Assembly: GCF_027622875.1 (NCBI RefSeq)
Contig: NZ_JAPZVP010000016.1
Span: 62,001-126,000 of the forward strand
Source of the DNA: Glycomyces luteolus
Lineage (GTDB): Bacteria > Actinomycetota > Actinomycetes > Mycobacteriales > Micromonosporaceae
Length of the DNA: 64,000 nt
Direction: 5' to 3'
The translations under genes were made by a program, and so were the position numbers. The notes under the pieces were generated by a model that had not been told where the DNA came from, searched no databases, and worked only from the letters and a program-made list of their open reading frames with translations. How positions within the stretch are numbered: position 1 is the first letter of the stretch; each line of letters opens with the position of its first letter. Below are positions 42,726 to 52,070 of this stretch, piece by piece.

Positions 42726-43622
42726 TTAGAACGCCTTCGGCACGAACGTCAGGAGGCTGGCCTCCGGCGCGCACGCGAACCGCACCGGCGCGTACGGGCT
42801 CGTGCCCAGACCCGCCGAGACGTGCAGCCAGGTGTCCTCCCACGGGTGGAGGCCCTTCACCCGCGCGCGGTCGATCCCGCAGTTGGTGACGAGCGCCCCG
42901 TACCCGGGCACGCAGACCTGCCCGCCATGCGTGTGCCCGGCGGCCACGAAGTCGTAGCCGTCGCGCGCGAACTCGTCGAGCACGCGCGGCTCCGGCGAGT
43001 GTGTCAGCCCGATCGAGAGGTCCGCGCTCGCCGGGACGGGCCCGGCGACGAGCTCGTAGTCGTCGAGGTCGAAATGCGGGTCGTCGACGCCCGCGAAGTG
43101 GACGTTGAGGCCGGACACGACCTTGTCGGCGGCGGCGTTGTTCAGGTCGAGCCAGCCCCCGCCGACGAGGACCTTCCGCAGCTCCTCGGTGGGCAGCGGC
43201 TCCCCGTACTTGTGCTCGTGGTTCGGGTTGAAGTACTGCAGCGGGTTCTTGAACACCGGCGCGTAGTAGTCGTTCGAGCCGAACACGAACGCGCCCGGCG
43301 CCCGGAACAGCGGCAGGAGCGTCTTGGTGACGAGATCGATCGCGCCCGGGTGGGCGAGGTTGTCGCCGGTGAGCAGCACCAGGTCAGGGTCGAGCGCGGA
43401 GAGCGACGCGACCCAGTGTGCCTTGCGCACCTGACCGGGCGTCATGTGCAGGTCGGAGATGTGCAGGACCCGAATCGGCTCGGCGCCTTCAGGCAGTGCG
43501 GGCACCGCGAAATGGCGGAGCGTGTACTGGACGCGCTCATAGAGAGAGGCGTAGGCGAGCGCCAGCGCCCCGGCGCCGACCCCGATCCCGGCTGCTGCGG
43601 CTAGTCCACGGCTGATCTTCAT
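42726..43622 (-). CDS. Membrane-anchored metallophosphoesterase
   Basis: A 298-residue calcineurin-like phosphoesterase. An N-terminal membrane helix (LAAAAGIGVGAGALALAYASL) precedes the metal motifs VLHISDLHMTPG, LLTGDNLAH, GSNDYY and GHTHGGQ. A YaeI-like envelope-facing enzyme is likely; the substrate is unknown. The ATG lies six bases after a TACCGT -10, so the mRNA is probably leaderless, and that -10 overlaps the one of the divergent yqeY-like gene. Confidence 0.93.
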   Translation of the reverse strand: MKISRGLAAAAGIGVGAGALALAYASLYERVQYTLRHFAVPALPEGAEPIRVLHISDLHMTPGQVRKAHWVASLSALDPDLVLLTGDNLAHPGAIDLVTKTLLPLFRAPGAFVFGSNDYYAPVFKNPLQYFNPNHEHKYGEPLPTEELRKVLVGGGWLDLNNAAADKVVSGLNVHFAGVDDPHFDLDDYELVAGPVPASADLSIGLTHSPEPRVLDEFARDGYDFVAAGHTHGGQVCVPGYGALVTNCGIDRARVKGLHPWEDTWLHVSAGLGTSPYAPVRFACAPEASLLTFVPKAF

Positions 43623-43628
43623 ACCCCA

Positions 43629-43638
43629 ACGGTAGATT
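43629..43638. promoter_or_regulatory. Overlapping divergent -10 boxes
   Basis: TACCGT on the minus strand (43634-43629) and TAGATT on the plus strand (43633-43638) share two bases. Starts follow at 6 bases (metallophosphoesterase) and 8 bases (yqeY-like). It is a compact bidirectional promoter. Confidence 0.5.
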
Positions 43639-43646
43639 GTCGAGAT

Positions 43647-44102
43647 ATGAGTGAGCTAAAGACCCAGTTGGAAACCGATATGCGATCTGCCCTCAAGTCT
43701 CAGGACAAGGTGACGCTAGGCACCCTGCGGATGGTGCTCACGGCCATCAGGAACGAGGAGCTCGCGGGTAAGGAACCGCGTGAACTCGAGGACGCGGACG
43801 TCGTGAAAGTCCTGGTCAAGCAGGCCAAGCAGCGTCGCGAGGCGGCCGAGGGATTCCGTGCCGGAGGACGCGAGGAGTCGGCGGAACAGGAGCTCGCGGA
43901 GGAGGCCGTGATCAAGCGGTACCTGCCGAGCGAGCTCACTGAGGCCGAAGTCACGCAATTGGTGCGCGACGTGATCGCCGAGGGCGGTTTCGCCGGTCCG
44001 AGGGACATGGGCAAGGTCATGAAGGCGATCGGCCCTAAGACCGCGGGCCGGGCCGACGGGAAGCTCGTCGCCTCGATCGTGAAGGCGGAGCTCGCGGGGT
44101 AG
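43647..44102 (+). CDS. GatB/YqeY domain protein
   Basis: A 151-residue YqeY-family protein: LKTQLETDMRSALKSQDKVTLGTLRMVLTAIRNEE, VLVKQAKQRREAAEGFRAGGREESAEQELAEEAVIKRYLPSELTEAE and the end KTAGRADGKLVASIVKAEL. The fold resembles the tail of GatB and may help tRNA-dependent amidation, but the role is unproven. It precedes the translation genes prfC and ksgA. Confidence 0.95.
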   Translation: MSELKTQLETDMRSALKSQDKVTLGTLRMVLTAIRNEELAGKEPRELEDADVVKVLVKQAKQRREAAEGFRAGGREESAEQELAEEAVIKRYLPSELTEAEVTQLVRDVIAEGGFAGPRDMGKVMKAIGPKTAGRADGKLVASIVKAELAG

Positions 44103-44175
44103 CGCAGCCGGGCCGTGTCGCTCTTCACGGCTACTCTTGAACGTCGGGCCCGCTCCATTACACCTTGAGGAATCC

Positions 44176-45807
44176 ATGTCCAGCCACATCGCGGCCGAGG
44201 CCGCGCGCCGCCGCACCTTCGCGGTGATCTCGCACCCCGACGCCGGCAAGTCGACCATCACCGAGGCCCTCGCCCTGTACGGCCGGGCGATCTCCTCGGC
44301 CGGCGCCGTGCACGGCAAGGGCGACCGCAAGGGCGTGGTCTCCGACTGGATGTCCATGGAGCAGGACCGCGGCATCTCCATCACCTCCGCGGCCCTCCAG
44401 TTCGAGTACCGCGGCTGCGTCGTCAACCTCCTCGACACGCCCGGCCACGCCGACTTCTCCGAGGACACCTACCGGGTCCTCACGGCCGTCGACGCGGCCG
44501 TCATGCTCCTCGACGCCGCGAAGGGCCTCGAGCCGCAGACCCTCAAGCTCTTCGAGGTGTGCCGGGCCCGGCGCATCCCCGTGATCACCTTCATCAACAA
44601 GTGGGACCGGCCCGCGAAGGACGCCCTCGAGCTGATCGAGGAGATCGAGACCCGCATCGGCATCAAGCCCACGCCCGTGACGTGGCCGGTGGGCGTCGGC
44701 GGCGAGTTCCGCGGCGTCATCGAGCGCGTCGGTTTCGGGGAAGAATCGAACGGCCGCCGCACGACCGGCCCCCAGGTCCCGGGCATGGTCCGCTACGAGC
44801 GCTCCCCCGGCGGCCAGCAGCTCGCCACCGCGGAGTTCTTGGACGAGGACGCCGCGCTGGCCCAGTTCGGCCCCGATTACGAACGCGCCCAGGAAGAGTC
44901 CGAGCTCCTCTCCGAGGTCGAGGCCGATTTCGACCCGAAGACCTTCGAGTCGGGCCAGACCACGCCGACCCTGTTCGGCGCGGCCCTCGTCCACTTCGGC
45001 GTCGGCCAGCTCCTCGACCTGCTCGTCGACATCGCGCCGTCGCCGTTCTCCCGCGAGGACGCCAAGGGCCAGCCGCGCGACATCGAGGACGGCTTCTCAG
45101 GTTTCGTCTTCAAGTCGCAGGCGAACATGAACGCCTCGCACCGCGACCAGCTCGCGTTCATCCGCGTCTGCTCCGGCCGCTTCGAGCGCGGCATGCAGGT
45201 CACGCAGGCGCAGGGCAAGCGCACCATGTCCACCAAGTACGCCCAGACCCTGTTCGGCTCGGCCCGCGACACCGTGGACGAGGCCTGGCCGGGCGACATC
45301 GTGGGCCTGGTCAACGCCACCGGCCTCTCGGTGGGCGACACGATCTACACGGGCAAGGCCGTCGAGTACCCGCCGCTCCCGGCGTTCGCGCCCGAGCATT
45401 TCGGGGCGCTCCAGATGCACGACACGTCGAAAGCGAAGCGTTTCCGTCGCGGCATCGCGCAGCTCGACGCCGAAGGCGTCGTCCAGGTCCTCTACTCCGA
45501 GCGCCGCGGCGAGGCCACGCCCGTCCTGGCCGCCGTCGGCCCGCTCCAGTTCGAGGTCACCGTGGCGCGCTTGCAGGCCGAGTTCGACGTCCCCGCGACG
45601 ATCGACCACCTGCCGTTCAAGCTCGCCCGCCTCACCGATGCCGAGGGCGCCCAGCGCCTGCGCACCGCGCCCGGCGTCGAGATCTTCACCCGTCCGAGGG
45701 ACGGCGCGCACCTGGTGGCGCTGCCGAACAAGTACCGCATCCAGACGATCGTGAACGACTACCCGGGACTCGTCCTCGAACCCCTGCTCGCCGGGGGCCA
45801 GGGCTGA
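44176..45807 (+). CDS. prfC: Peptide chain release factor 3
   Basis: A 543-residue translational GTPase. It has G1 SHPDAGKST, QDRGISITSA, G3 DTPGHADFSEDTYR, G4 NKWDRP and the RF3-specific stretch LFGSARDTVDEAWPGDIVGLVN. It removes RF1/RF2 from the ribosome after termination. The ATG at 44176 has GAGGAA upstream. Its stop overlaps the ksgA start (TGATG). Confidence 0.96.
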   Translation: MSSHIAAEAARRRTFAVISHPDAGKSTITEALALYGRAISSAGAVHGKGDRKGVVSDWMSMEQDRGISITSAALQFEYRGCVVNLLDTPGHADFSEDTYRVLTAVDAAVMLLDAAKGLEPQTLKLFEVCRARRIPVITFINKWDRPAKDALELIEEIETRIGIKPTPVTWPVGVGGEFRGVIERVGFGEESNGRRTTGPQVPGMVRYERSPGGQQLATAEFLDEDAALAQFGPDYERAQEESELLSEVEADFDPKTFESGQTTPTLFGAALVHFGVGQLLDLLVDIAPSPFSREDAKGQPRDIEDGFSGFVFKSQANMNASHRDQLAFIRVCSGRFERGMQVTQAQGKRTMSTKYAQTLFGSARDTVDEAWPGDIVGLVNATGLSVGDTIYTGKAVEYPPLPAFAPEHFGALQMHDTSKAKRFRRGIAQLDAEGVVQVLYSERRGEATPVLAAVGPLQFEVTVARLQAEFDVPATIDHLPFKLARLTDAEGAQRLRTAPGVEIFTRPRDGAHLVALPNKYRIQTIVNDYPGLVLEPLLAGGQG

Positions 45808-46676
45808 TGGCGCGCCTGCTGACCTCGGGCGACATCCGTTCGCTCTCGCGCGGCCTGCAGATCACGCCGACGAAGAAGTGGGGCCAGAACTTCGTCGTCG
45901 ACGCGAACACCGTGCGCCGCATCGCGAACGTCGCCAAGCTCGACGCCGACGACGTCGTGATGGAGGTCGGCCCCGGTCTCGGCTCGCTCACCTTGGCGCT
46001 CATCGAGATCGCAAAGCGCGTCATCGCCGTCGAGATCGACCCGAAACTCGCCCTCGCCCTGCCCACCACGGTGGAGCACCGCGCCCCCGAAGAGCACGAG
46101 CGGCTCACCGTCGTCGAGACCGACGCCGCCCGCATCAAGCCCGACCAGATGCCCGAGCCGCCCACCGCGCTCGTCGCGAACCTGCCCTACAACGTGGCCG
46201 TGCCGGTGGTCCTGCACGCTCTGGAGACCTTCCCGAGTCTCCAGAAGGGCCTCGTGATGGTCCAGGCCGAGGTCGGCGACCGCCTCACCGCCGGTCCGGG
46301 CTCGAAGATCTACGGCGCCCCGAGCGTCAAGATGGCCTGGTACGCGAAGGCTCGTCGCGCCGGTTCGGTGTCGCCCAACGTGTTCTGGCCGGTCCCGAAC
46401 GTCGCGAGCGGCCTCGTCGCGTTCGAGCGCATCGAGAGCCCCGACGCGAACCGCGCCGAGGTCTTCGGCGCCGTGGACGCGGCGTTCGGGCAGCGCCGCA
46501 AGATGCTGCGCCAGTCGCTCAAGGCCTGGGCGGGCGCCGACGTGGACGCCGTATTGGATCGCGCGGGAATCGAACCCACCAGGCGGGGTGAATCGTTGGA
46601 CATTACGGAGTTCATCGCCCTCGCCGACGCCAAGGAGGCTCTGGGCGCGACCACACCGTCTCAGGAGGCCTCATGA
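45807..46676 (+). CDS. ksgA: 16S rRNA (adenine1518-N6/adenine1519-N6) dimethyltransferase
   Basis: A 289-residue RsmA/KsgA protein: TPTKKWGQNFVVD, SAM motif VMEVGPGLGSLTLAL, VIAVEIDP, catalytic NLPYNVAVPV, then FWPVPNVASGLVAF and FGQRRKMLRQSL. It dimethylates two adjacent adenines near the 16S 3' end. It overlaps prfC by one base and ispE by four, a tightly coupled set. The ksgA-ispE order is standard in actinobacteria. Confidence 0.97.
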   Translation: MARLLTSGDIRSLSRGLQITPTKKWGQNFVVDANTVRRIANVAKLDADDVVMEVGPGLGSLTLALIEIAKRVIAVEIDPKLALALPTTVEHRAPEEHERLTVVETDAARIKPDQMPEPPTALVANLPYNVAVPVVLHALETFPSLQKGLVMVQAEVGDRLTAGPGSKIYGAPSVKMAWYAKARRAGSVSPNVFWPVPNVASGLVAFERIESPDANRAEVFGAVDAAFGQRRKMLRQSLKAWAGADVDAVLDRAGIEPTRRGESLDITEFIALADAKEALGATTPSQEAS

Positions 46677-47617
46677 CCGGACAGACCGCGCCAGCCCAGC
46701 CCGGCGCCCAGATCAGTGTCGAAGTGCCAGCGAAGATCAATCCGCACCTCGGCGTGGGGGACGCCCGGGCCGACGGCTTCCATGCACTGTCCACCGTGTA
46801 CCAGGCGATCAGCCTGCACGACACCGTGACCGCCGAGCGGCGCAGCGAAGACGGCGGCGAACCGGGCATCGAGATCACCATCTCCGGCGAGGGCGCGGGC
46901 ACGCTGCCGACCGACGAGGCGAACCTCGCTCACAAGGCCGCCAAGCTCATCGCCCTGTACGCCGGGATCGAACCCGACGTCAAGCTGCACTTGAACAAGC
47001 GCATCCCCGTCGCCGGCGGCCTCGCCGGCGGGTCGGCCGACGCCGCCGGGACGCTCATCGCCTGCGCGCGGCTCTGGGAGGTCGAGATCGGCGACGCGGA
47101 ACTCCACCGGCTCGCGGCGGGCCTCGGCTCCGACGTCCCGTTCTGCCTCAAGGGCGGGACCGCGATCGGCAGGGGCCGCGGCGAGGAACTGACCCCTGTG
47201 AAGGCCAAGGGCACCTGGCACTGGGTCGTCGCCACCACGGACACCCAGATCTCCACCCCCGACTGCTACAAAGAGGTCGACCGCCTCCGCGAGGACGGCA
47301 TCGGCCGGTACTCGTCCGATGTGGATCCCATCGTGAAGGCCTTCGAACGGGGCGCGACCGCCGACGACATGGCCCGGCTCCTCATCAACGACATGGAGGC
47401 CGCCGCCGTGAGCCTCCGCCCGCAGCTCGCCTCGCTCATGCACGGCGGCCTCGAGGAAGGCGCCCTCGCCGCGCACGTCTCCGGATCGGGCCCGACGGTC
47501 CTGTTCCTGGCCACCGACGTCAAGCACGCGGTCGCCCTGGCCCGCCGCATCCGTATGAGGGGCGGCGCGAAGAGCGTCCACCTCGCCCACGGCCCGGTCG
47601 ACGGCCCCGCCGCTTAG
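46673..47617 (+). CDS. ispE: 4-diphosphocytidyl-2-C-methyl-D-erythritol kinase
   Basis: A 314-residue GHMP kinase with VPAKINPHLGVGDARADGFH (substrate site), the ATP motif PVAGGLAGGSADAAGTL and GSGPTVLFL near the end. It phosphorylates CDP-ME in the MEP isoprenoid pathway. The start overlaps the ksgA stop (ATGA). Confidence 0.97.
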   Translation: MTGQTAPAQPGAQISVEVPAKINPHLGVGDARADGFHALSTVYQAISLHDTVTAERRSEDGGEPGIEITISGEGAGTLPTDEANLAHKAAKLIALYAGIEPDVKLHLNKRIPVAGGLAGGSADAAGTLIACARLWEVEIGDAELHRLAAGLGSDVPFCLKGGTAIGRGRGEELTPVKAKGTWHWVVATTDTQISTPDCYKEVDRLREDGIGRYSSDVDPIVKAFERGATADDMARLLINDMEAAAVSLRPQLASLMHGGLEEGALAAHVSGSGPTVLFLATDVKHAVALARRIRMRGGAKSVHLAHGPVDGPAA

Positions 47618-47668
47618 ACCGGGCTCGAACTCCTGGTTCGACCGCGTTCACCGCCTTGTCGGGGCCTG

Positions 47669-49141
47669 CTACAGACCTGCCAGGGAGAGGATCCGGTCCA
47701 TCTGCGCCACAGGCAGGTTCGGGTTGCCCGCCGCCGTCTTCGCGACCCACGCGGACGGGTCGTCGAGCAGCCCCACCAGCACGTCCGTCGGCAGCCGCCC
47801 ATGGGTCGCGGTCACGGCCCGGACCGCTTCGTTGGGATCGGCCGCGAGCCGGCGAAGCAGGTCCTCCGGCAGGTCGGGGTCCCGTGGTGCGAGTTCCCGC
47901 ATCCGGGGTTCCGGGTCGGCGGCAAGGCGGCGCAGTGCCTCCGGCGGGAGTGGGAAGTCGTCCGCCGGACGCCAGTCGGTGCGTTTGCCCGGTCGGTAGC
48001 CGCGGTCGATGCGTTCGGCGGTGGCCGGGTCGATCCTGTCGCGGGCATGCTGCGCCATCATGGTGCGGACGCTGCTCTCCGCGTCGTTCAGGAGACGGGT
48101 GACGGCCGCTTCCGGAAGGTCGTCGCCCATTGCCGCCGAGGCACGGAAGCAGGCATAGGGCGAGTCCACATGAGGCAGAGGATCGGCGGTCACCCACGGC
48201 AGGCGCATCGACCAGAACTCGATCCGGGCCATCTCGTCCGAGATCCGCCGTTCGAATGCCGCATCGTCGCCTTCGTCCAGGTCCTCGAACCGGGCCGCCG
48301 AGAGCGGTTCGGACGGGATCCGCGCATGGATCTCGGCGCGCAGCGCCTCCGGGGTGTCCTTTCTGGCGAAGATGCCAAGCGCCACAGTCGTATCGGGATC
48401 CGCGGCGAGCACGGCGCGCAGTCGCGCCGGGAGGTCCGGATGGTCGGCGAGCTGCCTGCGCACCTGCTCGTCCGGGTCCGCTGCCAGCCGGTCGGCCGTG
48501 TCGGCGTCGAGCGCGCAGTGCCGGATCGCTCCGGCCCGGGTGGCGGGGTCGGACAGCAATGCCGGAAGCAGGTCGGCGGGAGGCACCGGGTGGGGCGTCC
48601 TCGCGTAATAGGTCGAGCAGGCCGCCTGGCGCACCCGCTCGTCCGGATCGGTCAGGAGACGTTGGCGAACCGGTTCCGGCGCCTGCGTGAACCACTGGGC
48701 GAGCTTCGCCCGGACGGCCGGGTGCGGGTCCTCCGCCAGGCGGGCGAGCAGATCCTCCGGGACGTGCTCATTGCCCGCCAGGTATTCGCGGACTTTCGGG
48801 TCCTCGTCCCCCGCCAGCCGCTCGTACAGCGCGCGAGGGAACGCGACCGAGCGCGAGGCCAGGGCCCTGCGGATCGCCGCATCGGGGTGCTCAGCGAGGC
48901 GCATCCGGAACGCGTGGGGAAGCACCGGGTTGCACGCGAGCGCGTGCGTGAGCCAGCGGTCGTCGATCGCGATGATCGCGGCGATCATGTCCTCGCTCAG
49001 GTCCGGACGCATCGCGACGCCGCCCATGCCCTTGCGGTACTCGAGGAAACGCCGGACCATTCCCGCCGGCAGGGCCGGATTCCCGGCCAACCCCTCGAGC
49101 ACGCTGTCCCGCTGCGGCGGTACATGTGCTGCATCCGGCAT
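47669..49141 (-). CDS. Leucine-rich-repeat-variant (LRV) superhelix protein
   Basis: A 490-residue protein composed almost wholly of ~24-residue LRV-type repeats of the form LAxDPDxxVRxxLAxNPxLPxxLL, for example LAEDPHPAVRAKLAQWF, LLTDPDERVRQAA and LAADPNEAVRAVTATHGRLPTDVL. One ~60-residue non-repeat insertion sits near residue 280-340. LRV folds are binding scaffolds. The iron-sulfur Cys cluster of the original LRV protein is not seen. ATG at 49141 with GAGGAG upstream. Confidence 0.85.
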   Translation of the reverse strand: MPDAAHVPPQRDSVLEGLAGNPALPAGMVRRFLEYRKGMGGVAMRPDLSEDMIAAIIAIDDRWLTHALACNPVLPHAFRMRLAEHPDAAIRRALASRSVAFPRALYERLAGDEDPKVREYLAGNEHVPEDLLARLAEDPHPAVRAKLAQWFTQAPEPVRQRLLTDPDERVRQAACSTYYARTPHPVPPADLLPALLSDPATRAGAIRHCALDADTADRLAADPDEQVRRQLADHPDLPARLRAVLAADPDTTVALGIFARKDTPEALRAEIHARIPSEPLSAARFEDLDEGDDAAFERRISDEMARIEFWSMRLPWVTADPLPHVDSPYACFRASAAMGDDLPEAAVTRLLNDAESSVRTMMAQHARDRIDPATAERIDRGYRPGKRTDWRPADDFPLPPEALRRLAADPEPRMRELAPRDPDLPEDLLRRLAADPNEAVRAVTATHGRLPTDVLVGLLDDPSAWVAKTAAGNPNLPVAQMDRILSLAGL

Positions 49142-49282
49142 GGCAGGCGTACTCCTCAGCTGCGGGCCGACGCACGATCGGCGAAAGTGGGCGTCAGACG
49201 TCGCCGCCCTGACCATTCTGCGGCATGAACGACCAGGTCGGGATCGCAGGAACACCCATTGCCGAAGCACGGTCGAACAGCT

Positions 49283-49434
49283 CGCCCGAGAACGCGCCGA
49301 CCACTGCAACGTCTACGACTCCGGTGAGCATCCCGAATTGCATCCAATCGGTAGCCTCAGTCGATGCAAGACAGATGCACCGCTTTCCGTCTTCCGTTGC
49401 CCTGCGCCGCAACGCCGTCCAACGCGACGGCCTG
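49283..49434. repeat. Segmental duplication, copy 1 (partner at 52761-52912)
   Basis: About 152 bases align without indels to 52761-52912, at an offset of 3478. A 21-base core (49335-49355) is identical. It covers the promoter and first codons of the lipoprotein relic. Confidence 0.8.
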
Positions 49435-49525
49435 CGTCCCGACCCTGTCCGGGACCGAGCGGTCCCACCGACGCCCCTCCGCTCGGTTCGCCGCACTGCA
49501 CCATGGCCCTGGGGGTACTCCGTGA
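49364..49525 (+). pseudogene. Decayed N-terminal copy of the lipoprotein gene at 52842
   Basis: 53 codons: MQDRCTAFRLPLPCAAT... aligns without gaps to MRDRFTSLCLPLSCAAT... of the intact lipoprotein, including TAC for the lipobox region, but the hydrophobic core is ruined (PSNATAC instead of LFIATAC). The frame then diverges and stops, its TGA overlapping the next start. Upstream DNA including the -10 (TAGCCT) is also conserved. Confidence 0.6.
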
Positions 49526-50091
49526 CAACCTCAGTTATGCGAATTCCGGCACGACCACCCGAAGTCGGCCAAGCTGTCGCAGTACTGTGGACGGTCGCGA
49601 TCGCGTTCGCCGCCGCCTTCACCCTCAAGCTGGCAGGACTCGGCACGTTCCACGAGGAGGGCCGCGCCGCCCAGTACCGTGCGGCCCGAATAGAGGGCAC
49701 CGACCCCGACCTGCTCGAGTCGGTGCCGATCCTCCTGGAGATCGGCGCCTTCCTGGCATCGCTCAACTACGGCCTCGCCGCGTTCCTGTTCATCTGCGCC
49801 GCAAGAAGCGTCGGCATCGGCGCACGACGATCGTTCACCCTCACGGTCTCCGCCTCGATCTGGGCAGCGCTCGGATGCCTCGGACAACCGGCCCTCTGGC
49901 TCCGCATGCACACGGCCGGACGCGAGAGCACGGTCGACATCCTGGACCGGATCCTCGAAACCCTCCCATGGTGGGTCCCGGCCGCCGACGTCCTGGCAGC
50001 CGCCGCGCTCCTCGCCGCTCTGGTCGCTCTCGCCATGCTGCGCGACGACAACGCCCTGTGGTTCAGAGGCGCCCGTCCTCGGAACTCATAG
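49522..50091 (+). CDS. Four-helix membrane protein of unknown function
   Basis: About 189 residues from GTG 49522 (GGGGG upstream). Hydrophobic segments: AVLWTVAIAFAAAFTLKLAG; FLASLNYGLAAFLFICAA; FTLTVSASIWAALGCLGQPALWL; VLAAAALLAALVALAML. No family recognised. The start overlaps the stop of the lipoprotein relic, so it may once have been its downstream partner. Confidence 0.65.
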   Translation: MTTSVMRIPARPPEVGQAVAVLWTVAIAFAAAFTLKLAGLGTFHEEGRAAQYRAARIEGTDPDLLESVPILLEIGAFLASLNYGLAAFLFICAARSVGIGARRSFTLTVSASIWAALGCLGQPALWLRMHTAGRESTVDILDRILETLPWWVPAADVLAAAALLAALVALAMLRDDNALWFRGARPRNS

Positions 50092-50099
50092 GTAGGCCT

Positions 50100-50916
50100 T
50101 CAGAAGTCGATGCTGATGCCCACCCGGTTCCCAAGCTGGGCACGGTACAGCGACGCCGGTTCCAGACCGGGCCCGCTGGTCGGCTCGATGTACCCGGTCG
50201 GATTTCCCGGGAACTGGTTCACGCCGTTGACGGTGCCGGGAGGGTGAGCCGCCGCGATCCGGCGGGCACGCGATCGGAAGTCACGTTCGTGGCGGTGTCC
50301 TTCACCGGGATCGGCATTCCGGTGACGGGGTCCTTCACATCCGCCTCCCAGCCGCCGGCCTTGCCGCCGACCCAGAGGGGGCATTCGACGCCGCCGTCCT
50401 CGGCCCCCGCGGTCGCGGTCGACCGGATGATCGTGCCGACGCCGGGATCGGCAGAGCGGCTCGAACCGCGCAGCACGACGCCGCTCCGCTGCATGAAGAC
50501 GGTCTTCGCAACCTCGTAGAGTCCCGGATTCAGCAACAGCGCGCCGCGGAACCCGTTCTCCTGCATGGGCATCGAACCCACTTCGTCGAGGGCCGCCTGA
50601 AGATGCGCGGTGTTGTCCTGGCCGATGAGCGGGCCGATCGTCTTGACGATCGGGACGTCCGTGGCGCGCAGCGGGACCTCCGCGACGTCCGGTATCGGAC
50701 TTTCGCCGTCGCGGTAGCCCGCCCAGCTGAAGTCGGGGATCTTCTTGCCGCTGAAGGGCTCCGCATGTAATTCAGCATCCCGTCCGCGCCGATGCTCACG
50801 AGGTCGGACTGCCATGCGACCTCCTGCGCCTGCGCGGCAAGTGAAGCGCCGACTCCCGCCGCGGCCACACCTCCGCCGATCTTGAACAGGTTGCGGCGTG
50901 ACAGTGCTCCGGCCAT
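50100..50916 (-). pseudogene. Broken Tat-secreted beta-helix (pectate-lyase-like) protein
   Basis: Three frames together make a recognisable but mangled gene. The ATG at 50916 gives a Tat signal (SRRNLFKIGGGVAAAGVGASLAAQAQ). After ~50 codons, near 50763, the frame shifts into AEPFSGKKIPDFSWAGYRDGESPIPDV...LLLNPGLYEVAKTVFMQRSGVVLRGSS (beta-helix start). Near 50230 a further shift plus loss of the middle joins to NQFPGNPTGYIEPTSG...SLYRAQLGNRVG, the family C-terminus. Intact relatives are roughly twice this length. Confidence 0.75.
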
Positions 50917-51104
50917 AGTGGTCCAGGCTCCTACTCTCGGTGGTTACGCCGAAGCTACCGCGCGTCCACAAGCGTCAGGCTGAGCGCCGCCACCCACTGG
51001 GACAAGGGAGTCGGAGGGACGCATCTTCATGCGGGGTCGAGTCGAGGCGCTCAGTCGAGGTCCAGGCGGGGCCGGTGGGAACCCGGTGGGAGCGAAATCG
51101 AGGC

Positions 51105-52070
51105 TCAGTCGAGCAGTTCCGAACCCGGCGCGTAGTGGTTCGGCTTGGTCTTCCACTCCTCGATGTCATAAGTCGCGCCCGCCATGGACTCCCGCAGGTT
51201 CTTGGCGGCCTGCTCCCGGCCCTCGTCGAGGCCGTTCGAGAGCGACGTGATCGCCGCGTGGACGGTGTTCACGAACTCGCCGAACTTCATGTTCGTGGTA
51301 TCCGGGATCTTCAGCGAGATCTGGACGTTCTGGATGCTCTCCGCCAGCACCGATGCCACCAGTCCGCCCACCCCGACGATCGCGCCCACGACAGGGAACG
51401 GAATCGTCGCCAACCCGACGACACTCAGCCCGATCGAGATGTACGAGAGCGTCTGCTTGTTCTGGGCGCCTTGTCCATACGAGGTGTGCGGACTGCACGC
51501 GGCCAGCGGCAGCTCGGCGAACGCCTTGCGGATCGCGACCTGCGCCGAGGCCTCCATTGCCAACGCGCCCGCCATGTACCCGGCGATGTCCCGGTGCCGC
51601 GTGATCGCGCCGCGGAGGGGCATCAGGAACTCATCGCGGAAGGGATCGGCGGCCTTCTCCTTCCAGTCGCGGGTCAGATCCTTGACGGCTTGGATGTCGC
51701 TGCTGGTGTGGAGCTTGTTGAGGGTGTTGCGGTACCCGGCGTACTTCGCGTACAGCTCTTCGAGTTCGGTTTCCTGGGTCTTGCTGAAGAACGGGGCGTA
51801 GGCCGCCTCGAACGAGTCGAGGACGGCGGAGGTGGCCTCAGTCGCCTTCTGCTTGAGGATCCTGGCGTTCGCCTCGGTGTAGCCCTCGGGGATGCGCGAG
51901 GGGATGGCTTCGGAGTCGACCCACGGAACCACGTCGACGCCGCGACTTTGCAGGTCCGCCACGTACATCGCCAAGGCTTCGCGAATGTACCGGAACTCGA
52001 TCTGGTTCCGGCACTGGTCCCAGAGGCCCCGGACTTGGGCCTGCGTCGGGGTGCCTGCGGGGAAGGCCAT
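51105..52070 (-). CDS. Large helical partner of the WXG100-type cassette (copy 2)
   Basis: A 321-residue helical protein starting MAFPAGTPTQAQVRGLWDQCRN. A central hydrophobic hairpin (~205-250, LSYISIGLSVVGLATIPFPVVGAIVGVGGLVASVLA) is flanked by long amphipathic helices. It overlaps the small upstream gene by one base (TGATG). Size, hydrophobic hairpin position and neighbour match the 40036-41025 protein. Likely secreted by or associated with a type VII system; no enzyme motif. Confidence 0.7.
   Translation of the reverse strand: MAFPAGTPTQAQVRGLWDQCRNQIEFRYIREALAMYVADLQSRGVDVVPWVDSEAIPSRIPEGYTEANARILKQKATEATSAVLDSFEAAYAPFFSKTQETELEELYAKYAGYRNTLNKLHTSSDIQAVKDLTRDWKEKAADPFRDEFLMPLRGAITRHRDIAGYMAGALAMEASAQVAIRKAFAELPLAACSPHTSYGQGAQNKQTLSYISIGLSVVGLATIPFPVVGAIVGVGGLVASVLAESIQNVQISLKIPDTTNMKFGEFVNTVHAAITSLSNGLDEGREQAAKNLRESMAGATYDIEEWKTKPNHYAPGSELLD

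Noticed and set aside
44559-45806. Long plus-strand Arg/Pro-rich frame running into ksgA
   Set aside because: It is the shifted frame of prfC; ksgA itself begins at the ATG overlapping the prfC stop.
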